From Bacilli bacterium (GTDB lineage: Bacteria; Bacillota_I; Bacilli_A; RF39; UBA660), in the NCBI GenBank assembly GCA_900772415.1, contig CAAHEC010000010.1, forward strand, positions 1-27,577: 27,577 bases of DNA, written 5' to 3'. Position numbers and translations under genes: made by a program. Below, piece after piece: positions 22,397 through 27,577 of the stretch. Within the stretch, counting starts at the first letter, position 1. Each line of letters opens with the position of its first letter. The notes beneath the pieces were generated by a model that saw only the letters and a program-made list of their open reading frames with translations, was not told the origin of the DNA and ran no database searches.

Positions 22397-23365
22397 ATGA
22401 ATGAAAATTATTATGTTGATACCTCTTATAGCTTAAGCAAAACGAATGGTTTAATAGGGACCATTTTAAATATGAAATTATTCATAATAATTATTATTGT
22501 AGTAACGAGCATTTTAATGATTATATCATTATGGAAAATTTATAAAAAAGCTGGAAAACCAGGTTGGACTTCTATTGTTCCAATATATAATTTTATGGTT
22601 ATGTGTGAAATAGCTAATAAAAAATGGTGGTATATATTTTTGATGTTTATACCAATTGTAAATATATATATTATATTGGTTTTATATAATGGCATAGCAA
22701 AGAAATTTGAAAAGAATGACGGATTTGTTGTAGGAATGATTTTACTACCAGCTATATTTTTTCCAATATTGGCATTCGGAAAGTCGCGTATTTCAACTAC
22801 GAATTTAAGTAACAATGAACCAAATGCTTTAAGTAGTAATATTGCATTAAATAAAGAAGTTAATCAAAATTTTGATATAAATTCCGCTAAACAGGAACAA
22901 GAAAAAGTAAAAAAAACAACTACTATAGAAAATAATATAGATATTAATCATTCTAATAAACTTGATCATTTAAATGCTTCAACTAATGTTACGAATAATA
23001 TAAACTTAAGTGCAAATGGACAAATAAAACAAACCTTTTCAAGTGATCAAGATACTTTTTTTAAAACGGGTTCTGATTCATTTCAATCAAATAATAATAA
23101 TGTAAAATCCCAATTAGATAATTTAATAAAAAGCGATGATAAGCAGGAGATATCTCATTTATCTAACTCTCAAAGTAATATACCTAATGAAAGTATAGGA
23201 CAAGAAAATCTTGCATTTCAAAATACTGATTTGCTTAAAAATGAGCCTTCATCTATTGCAAATGAAATTGAAGAATCATCTATGACATCAAACTTAGAAA
23301 ATAATAATAAAACTATTAATACCGAAGAAACTTTAGATATAGAAGATCTATCAATTAATAATTAA
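22397..23365 (+). CDS. DUF5684-like membrane protein with long Asn/Ser-rich tail
   Basis: 322 residues. Three membrane segments are predicted (about 27-46, 77-99 and 109-127), linked by the conserved KAGKPGWTSIVPIYNF and KKWWYIFLMFIPIVNIY stretches typical of the DUF5684 group. From about residue 131 onward the protein is low-complexity: rich in Asn, Ser, Gln, Lys and Glu with hardly any hydrophobic cluster, ending DIEDLSINN. This disordered tail is unusually long for the family, which is often only the membrane part. AAAGGAGA precedes the ATG. Monocistronic. Function unknown. Confidence 0.8.
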   Translation: MNENYYVDTSYSLSKTNGLIGTILNMKLFIIIIIVVTSILMIISLWKIYKKAGKPGWTSIVPIYNFMVMCEIANKKWWYIFLMFIPIVNIYIILVLYNGIAKKFEKNDGFVVGMILLPAIFFPILAFGKSRISTTNLSNNEPNALSSNIALNKEVNQNFDINSAKQEQEKVKKTTTIENNIDINHSNKLDHLNASTNVTNNINLSANGQIKQTFSSDQDTFFKTGSDSFQSNNNNVKSQLDNLIKSDDKQEISHLSNSQSNIPNESIGQENLAFQNTDLLKNEPSSIANEIEESSMTSNLENNNKTINTEETLDIEDLSINN

Positions 23366-23416
23366 AATACATTTTAAAGGAAAACAAGCATACACCATTA
23401 TCGTCTAATAATAATC

Positions 23417-23446
23417 AAAGAGAGCGAAAAAAAGCTACTCTTTTTT
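23417..23446 (+). terminator. Intrinsic terminator after the DUF5684-like gene
   Basis: AAAGAG/CTCTTT stem (23417-23422 with 23438-23443) plus an inner GC pair, A-rich loop, T run. It lies about 50 bases beyond the stop codon. Confidence 0.7.
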
Positions 23447-23477
23447 AAGTGTTTTATAATTAATAATCTCGTATTCA

Positions 23478-23486
23478 TGTTATAAT
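23478..23486 (+). promoter_or_regulatory. Extended -10 promoter of polA-mutM
   Basis: TGTTATAAT with TATAAT at 23481-23486. No clear -35. Confidence 0.65.
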
Positions 23487-23506
23487 ATATGTATAGGAGA
23501 ATTGAC

Positions 23507-26086
23507 ATGAAAAAAGTGGTACTAGTAGATGGAAATAATTTACTGTTTAGAAGTTATTATGCAACAGCATATCAAGGAAATTTTATGAAAAATAAAGATG
23601 GATTTCCAACTAATGCTTTATATGGTTTTGTAAATATGATAAATAAAATTATAAGTGAAGAAAAGCCTGAATATATGTTAGTAGCCTTTGATAAAGGTAA
23701 AACATTTAGACATGATAAATACAAAGATTATAAAGCAGGAAGAATAGAAATGCCAGTTGAATTAAAACAGCAATTTCCAGTTGCAAAAGAAATTCTTACA
23801 AATCTTGGTATAAAATGGTTTGAAATAGATAATTATGAAGCAGATGATATAGTTGGAACACTTTCTAAAATGATAGACGAGAAAGATGATTACAATGGAC
23901 TGATAGTTAGTAGTGATAAGGATTTGCTTCAGTTAATATCTGATAAAGTGATAATGAAAATGCTAAAACCAAAAGATTATGTTATGATGGATAAAAAAAC
24001 CTTTTTTGAAGTATATGGTCTTTCTCCAGATAAAATGATAGATATAAAAGCTCTAGAAGGCGATCAATCAGACAACATCCCTGGTGTTAGAGGAATAGGG
24101 GAAAAGACGGCTTTAAAATTACTTCAAGAATATGGATCTTTAGAAGGTATATATGAAAACTTAGATAAATTAAAGGGCAGCGTTTTAACTAAACTTTCAG
24201 AAGGAAAGCAAAAGGCTTTTGAAAGTAAAGAATTAGTTACTATATATAAAGAAGTTCCTTTAGGGTTTGAATTGGAAGATACAAAAATAAATGATCAAAA
24301 CATAAGTGAATTAAAAAAAATATATGAAAATTTAGAATTTTATTCGTTCTTAAAAAACATGAAATTAAATCACAATTCTCAAAAAGTAGATATAAAGATA
24401 GTTAGTAATATAAAGGATTTAAAAGATCTATCTTATCCTTGCTCTATATATGTGGAAATAGATAAAGCAAATTATCATAATTCTAATATATTAGCTATGG
24501 GAATTTATGATGGAAATTATGGATACTATGTAAAAAAAGATTTAATAGGAGAAGTTGCTGCTTATATAAATAGCAAAGAAAAATTTACATACGATTTAAA
24601 AAAACATTACGTTATTTTTAAACATATGAATATAAATTTAGAAAATGTTACATTTGATTCTTTTATTTCAGCTTACTTATTAAATTATAATGTAAAAGAT
24701 GATATTGCTTACTTAGCAAATCAATTTGGGTATGACATGCCTTTTTATGAAATAATTACTAAATCACACGATTTAAAAGAAGAAACTTTAAAAGACATCG
24801 TTATTAATAAATCAAGATTTATATATGAAACTAAAGATGAATTATATAATAAAATGAAAGAAGAAGATTGTCTGTATTTATTCAATAAGATTGAAATGCC
24901 ACTATCTATCGTTTTAGGAGACATGGAATATGAAGGTATAAATGTTGATAAAAACGTGCTAAATGAAATGAATGTAGAATTGGAAAATAAAATTACTGAG
25001 ATATCAAATAAGATTTATGACTTAGCTGGTGAAAAATTTAATATATCATCACCTAAGCAATTAGGAGAAATATTATTTGAAAAATTAAAAGTTGGCAGTG
25101 GTAAAAAAACAAAAAAAGGTTACTCAACAGATAAGAATATTTTAGAAAAATATAAAAATAGACATCCTATTATTCCTTTGGTTTTAGAACATAGAATGCT
25201 TACTAAACTTCAAAGTACGTATGTAGTTGGTTTGAAAGGGAACATTTTACAAGATGGCAAAATACATACAATATATACACAAACAATAACTAGAACTGGA
25301 AGATTATCTTCTATTGAACCTAATCTTCAAAATATCCCAATTAGGACAGATTATGGTAAATTAATAAGAAAAGCATTTGTAGCTTCTCCTAATTCGGTTT
25401 TATTATCTAGCGATTACTCTCAAATAGAATTACGTGTGTTTGCTCATTTTTCTAAAGTTCCAAATTTAATTAAGGCTTTCAATAACGATATTGATATACA
25501 TAAACAAACTGCTATGGATATATTTGGTGTTGACGAAGATAACGTCACTCCTTTAATGAGAAGACAAGCAAAAGCAGTAAATTTTGGTATATTATATGGT
25601 ATAAGTAGTTTCGGTTTGGCTGAGGATCTAGGCATTTCAGTAAGAGAGGCTAAAGAGTTTATTAATAAGTACTTTGAAACATATGGTGGAATAAAAATCT
25701 ACATGGATAAAGTTATAAAGGATGCATATGAAAAAGGATATGTAACAACAATAATGAATAGAAAAAGAACAATTGATGAACTTAAAAACACCAATTATAT
25801 GATAAGACAGCAGGGTGAAAGAATGGCTTTAAATACACCAATACAAGGATCTAGTGCCGATATTTTAAAGAAGGCAATGATTGATATTCACAATGAGTTC
25901 ATTAAGAAAAAGTTAAAAAGCAAAATGATATTGCAGGTTCACGATGAACTTATATTTGATGTTTTAATGGATGAACTAGAAATTGTAAAAAAAATTGTTG
26001 ATACATGCATGGATGATGCATACAAGCTAGATGTTCCGTTAAAAGTTGATATAGAAATAGGAAAAAATTGGTATGATGCAAAATAA
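23507..26086 (+). CDS. polA: DNA polymerase I
   Basis: PolA fills gaps and removes RNA primers and damaged strands. 859 residues. The N-terminal 5'-3' exonuclease/FEN domain shows VDGNNLLFRSYYA, AFDKGKTFRHD and GDQSDNIPGVRGIGEKTALK. The middle 3'-5' exonuclease domain is degenerate: where proofreading enzymes have D-x-E the sequence reads IYVEID, so proofreading is probably lost, as in Bacillus PolA. The polymerase domain has motif A DYSQIELR (Asp636), motif B RRQAKAVNFGILYG and motif C VHDE (Asp813). The start is set at 23507, since AGGAGA (23495-23500) is placed for it and lies downstream of the in-frame ATG at 23489. mutM follows after 12 bases, a common repair pairing. Confidence 0.97.
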   Translation: MKKVVLVDGNNLLFRSYYATAYQGNFMKNKDGFPTNALYGFVNMINKIISEEKPEYMLVAFDKGKTFRHDKYKDYKAGRIEMPVELKQQFPVAKEILTNLGIKWFEIDNYEADDIVGTLSKMIDEKDDYNGLIVSSDKDLLQLISDKVIMKMLKPKDYVMMDKKTFFEVYGLSPDKMIDIKALEGDQSDNIPGVRGIGEKTALKLLQEYGSLEGIYENLDKLKGSVLTKLSEGKQKAFESKELVTIYKEVPLGFELEDTKINDQNISELKKIYENLEFYSFLKNMKLNHNSQKVDIKIVSNIKDLKDLSYPCSIYVEIDKANYHNSNILAMGIYDGNYGYYVKKDLIGEVAAYINSKEKFTYDLKKHYVIFKHMNINLENVTFDSFISAYLLNYNVKDDIAYLANQFGYDMPFYEIITKSHDLKEETLKDIVINKSRFIYETKDELYNKMKEEDCLYLFNKIEMPLSIVLGDMEYEGINVDKNVLNEMNVELENKITEISNKIYDLAGEKFNISSPKQLGEILFEKLKVGSGKKTKKGYSTDKNILEKYKNRHPIIPLVLEHRMLTKLQSTYVVGLKGNILQDGKIHTIYTQTITRTGRLSSIEPNLQNIPIRTDYGKLIRKAFVASPNSVLLSSDYSQIELRVFAHFSKVPNLIKAFNNDIDIHKQTAMDIFGVDEDNVTPLMRRQAKAVNFGILYGISSFGLAEDLGISVREAKEFINKYFETYGGIKIYMDKVIKDAYEKGYVTTIMNRKRTIDELKNTNYMIRQQGERMALNTPIQGSSADILKKAMIDIHNEFIKKKLKSKMILQVHDELIFDVLMDELEIVKKIVDTCMDDAYKLDVPLKVDIEIGKNWYDAK

Positions 26087-26098
26087 AAGGAGAATTTT

Positions 26099-26905
26099 AT
26101 GCCAGAATTAGCTGAAGTTGAAACAACCAAAAGAGATTTGAAAAAAATAATCAGTAATAAAAAAATTAATAGAACGGAAGTTTATTTAGATAAAATAGTG
26201 TATAATAGGAAAAAAGAATTTATTTTAATGACTCAAAATCAAATCATTTATGATGTGAAAAGAAGAGGAAAATGGCTTTTATTTGAACTAGAAAAAAGCT
26301 ATATAGTCATACATTTTCGTATGGAGGGGAGATTTTATCTTTTACCACTTAATTCAAAGAGAGATAAACATGACTACGTAATATTTTATTTTGATGATTA
26401 TGAATTACATTTTAATGATCCAAGACTATTTGGTAAAATGGAAGTTGTCTTAAAAGAAGACATAGATAAATTCTTTAATTCAAAAAAGCTGGGATTAGAA
26501 TACACTGACCCAAAATTGACAGTCAATTATTTAAAAGAAAAATTTAAAACACATCATACCGATATAAAAAAGATGCTACTTGATCAAAGCTATATAACTG
26601 GAATAGGTAATATATATGCAGATGAAATTCTTTTTAGATCAAAAATAAACCCAAAATGCTACGCTAATGAGCTATCTTATGAAAAACTAGGTAAAATAAT
26701 AGAAAATACTAAAATAGTTTTTGAAGAATCGTTAAAATATAATGGAACTTATCCAAATATTGATGGTAAAAGAGGAAGATTCGAAGAACATTTAAAAGTA
26801 CATAAAAGAAAAGATGAAAAATGTTTTGTATGTGGTTCAAAAATAGTTAAAGAAAAAGTAGGTGGGCGTGGAACTTACTACTGTCCTAAGTGCCAAAAAA
26901 TGTAA
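26099..26905 (+). CDS. mutM: Formamidopyrimidine-DNA glycosylase
   Basis: MutM/Fpg removes 8-oxoguanine and formamidopyrimidines and nicks the strand. Pro2 (nucleophile after Met removal) and Glu3 are present (MPELAEVET), Lys58 fits the essential Lys (VKRRGKWLLF), and HFRMEGRF with DPRLFGK supplies the void-filling Met75, Arg109 and Phe111. The helix-two-turn-helix follows (LLDQSYITGIGNIYADEILF), and a C-terminal zinc finger CFVCGS...YYCPKC ends the protein. 268 residues. One deviation: residue 5 is Ala where the family usually has Pro (PELPEVET). AAAGGAG before ATG, 12 bases after polA, so co-transcribed with it. Confidence 0.97.
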   Translation: MPELAEVETTKRDLKKIISNKKINRTEVYLDKIVYNRKKEFILMTQNQIIYDVKRRGKWLLFELEKSYIVIHFRMEGRFYLLPLNSKRDKHDYVIFYFDDYELHFNDPRLFGKMEVVLKEDIDKFFNSKKLGLEYTDPKLTVNYLKEKFKTHHTDIKKMLLDQSYITGIGNIYADEILFRSKINPKCYANELSYEKLGKIIENTKIVFEESLKYNGTYPNIDGKRGRFEEHLKVHKRKDEKCFVCGSKIVKEKVGGRGTYYCPKCQKM

Positions 26906-26907
26906 AA

Positions 26908-26936
26908 TTGACATTTCTTGTCGATTATGTTATAAT
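26908..26936 (+). promoter_or_regulatory. Consensus sigma-A promoter of the last protein gene
   Basis: Perfect -35 TTGACA (26908-26913), 17-bp spacer, extended -10 TGTTATAAT with perfect TATAAT (26931-26936). It begins two bases after the mutM stop and is the best promoter in the window. Confidence 0.9.
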
Positions 26937-26945
26937 ACCAATACA

Positions 26946-26970
26946 AATTGAGCCTATAATTAGCTTAATT
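26946..26970 (+). promoter_or_regulatory. Leader hairpin upstream of the last protein gene
   Basis: AATTGAGC (26946-26953) pairs with GCTTAATT (26963-26970) with one G-T wobble and a 9-nt loop, starting a few bases after the expected transcription start. No T run follows, so it is not a terminator; it may stabilise the mRNA 5' end. Confidence 0.45.
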
Positions 26971-26991
26971 ATTATGAAGGGGGTTAAAATT

Positions 26992-27420
26992 ATGAAAGGA
27001 ACCTATATTTTTGAATATCTAAATGAGAATGAATTTAGAAAGTTAGAACGTTCAGTGAAAAAATATAATATGCTTGCGTATAAAAAATTAGTTTTTGAAT
27101 TTTATCCAAAAATGAAAGAAGGAAATTTTTTGGGAAAACTAATTAGTGTAAATAGTAGTGAAAATACTAAGAAATATGAACTCAAATTGCCAACAGATGA
27201 TTTATTCGTAAGAGTTCACGGGGAGATAATTTTGCATTATTCTGTATGTGAAAATAGTAATACAATAATACTAGAAACTATAACACCTGAAAGTCTCTTA
27301 TCTGAAGGTCATAGGCAAGAACTACAAGCATATAAGGGTGTAATGATTTCAAAGGCAAACAAAGAAAAAGATAAATTCAAAATAGATTTGTTAAATATGT
27401 TACAAAATGGCAATAATTAG
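26992..27420 (+). CDS. Unknown small cytoplasmic protein, 142 residues
   Basis: Not recognised. The start is 26992, where AAGGGGG (26977-26983) is correctly spaced; the reading frame is open further upstream to 26890, but that would run through the mutM end, the promoter and the leader. Begins MKGTYIFEYLNENEFRKLER, with a mixed alpha/beta look, charged throughout; no signal peptide, membrane helix, Cys cluster or enzyme motif. A central YELKLPTDDLFVRVHGEIIL stretch looks like a beta hairpin. Monocistronic from a consensus promoter, so probably abundant. Its stop codon lies in the terminator hairpin. Confidence 0.75.
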   Translation: MKGTYIFEYLNENEFRKLERSVKKYNMLAYKKLVFEFYPKMKEGNFLGKLISVNSSENTKKYELKLPTDDLFVRVHGEIILHYSVCENSNTIILETITPESLLSEGHRQELQAYKGVMISKANKEKDKFKIDLLNMLQNGNN

Positions 27421-27430
27421 CCATTTTTTT
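27404..27430 (+). terminator. Intrinsic terminator enclosing the last gene's stop codon
   Basis: Perfect stem AAAATGGC/GCCATTTT (27404-27411 with 27420-27427), 8-nt loop, T run. The stop TAG (27418-27420) spans the end of the loop and the first base of the 3' arm. Confidence 0.88.
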
Positions 27431-27451
27431 AATTTTTTTTAACTAATCATA

Positions 27452-27480
27452 TTGATTAACTTAAGAGAATATGATAATAT
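27452..27480 (+). promoter_or_regulatory. Promoter of the tRNA gene, with a dyad over the -35
   Basis: -35 TTGATT (27452-27457), 17-bp spacer, -10 TAATAT (27475-27480) with TG two bases upstream. A perfect dyad TAATCA/TGATTA (27444-27449 with 27453-27458) covers the -35. Confidence 0.6.
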
Positions 27481-27504
27481 ATAAAAGCAGTGAGAAAATT
27501 ATAT

Positions 27505-27577
27505 GGACCCTTAGCTCAGTTGGTTAGAGCATCCGGCTCATAACCGGGCGGTCGTAGGTTCGAGTCCTACAGGGTCC
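27505..27577 (+). tRNA. tRNA with CAT anticodon, probably tRNA-Ile2 (lysidine type); cut after base 73 by window end
   Basis: A complete cloverleaf: acceptor GGACCCT/AGGGTCC, D arm GCTC/GAGC, anticodon arm TCCGG/CCGGG with loop CTCATAA (anticodon CAT), T arm GTAGG/CCTAC with TTCGAGT. The discriminator base and any CCA lie beyond the window. It is not the initiator: position 1 pairs normally (G1-C72). The acceptor has C4-G69 and C5-G68, pairs favoured by the lysidine synthase TilS, and the body resembles the Bacillus tRNA-Ile(CAU) I recall. So Ile2, reading AUA after lysidine modification, is more likely than elongator Met, but this needs scoring. Confidence 0.9.

Noticed and set aside
26890..26991. 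Extension of the last gene into the mutM end (frame opens at 26890).
   Set aside because: It would cover a consensus promoter and leader; AAGGGGG clearly serves the ATG at 26992.

Overview
The window is a strongly AT-rich (roughly 30% GC by eye), densely packed stretch of what looks like the chromosome of a low-GC Firmicute/Bacilli-type bacterium. Support comes from a Phe T-box leader in front of pheST, TTGACA/TATAAT promoters, AGGAGG-type ribosome binding sites, U-tract terminators, the sporulation-family genes spoVS and sspI, and a PolA with a degenerate proofreading domain. Trp is written TGG throughout and the genes are full length under the standard code, so this is not a code-4 Mollicute. 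My inference is a small-genome gut-type lineage near the Mollicutes (RF39/Erysipelotrichia-like). Almost every gene is on the + strand; only sspI is on the - strand. I see no insertion sequence, prophage or CRISPR array.

Layout: (1) 1-7335: a truncated secreted protein, priA, a class III Fic enzyme, rpsB-tsf, a thioredoxin-fold lipoprotein, and a second paralogue of the first secreted protein. (2) 7430-9441: an overlapping cassette of an rRNA methyltransferase, an RluA-family pseudouridine synthase and a HAD phosphatase. (3) 9537-12363: spoVS, a GtrA-family membrane protein, and two tandem, apparently paralogous genes of unknown function. (4) 12407-14151: a Xer recombinase followed by a VbhA-type antitoxin and its class I Fic toxin. 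(5) 14254-18381: ppdK, a possible small RNA, frr, and a membrane-anchored Ig-like protein. (6) 18382-22283: T-box, pheS, pheT and the convergent sspI. (7) 22397-27577: a DUF5684-like membrane protein, polA-mutM, an unknown gene behind a consensus promoter, and a CAT-anticodon tRNA cut by the window end.

How the genes fit together: translation (rpsB, tsf, frr, pheST, rRNA modification, tRNA) and DNA maintenance (priA, polA, mutM, xer) dominate. Accessory features are the two Fic systems with different inhibition modes, the duplicated cysteine-bearing surface proteins beside a CxxC lipoprotein, and spore-related genes. Three architectural habits recur. S2 carries a long charged tail ending in a Rho_N/SAP-like module. 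Stop codons sit inside terminator hairpins. The -35 box of the next gene often lies inside the previous gene's terminator, paired with an extended -10 of the form TATGnTATAAT. No stretch longer than 300 bases lacks a gene; the longest gap (18382-18658) is filled by the T-box leader.
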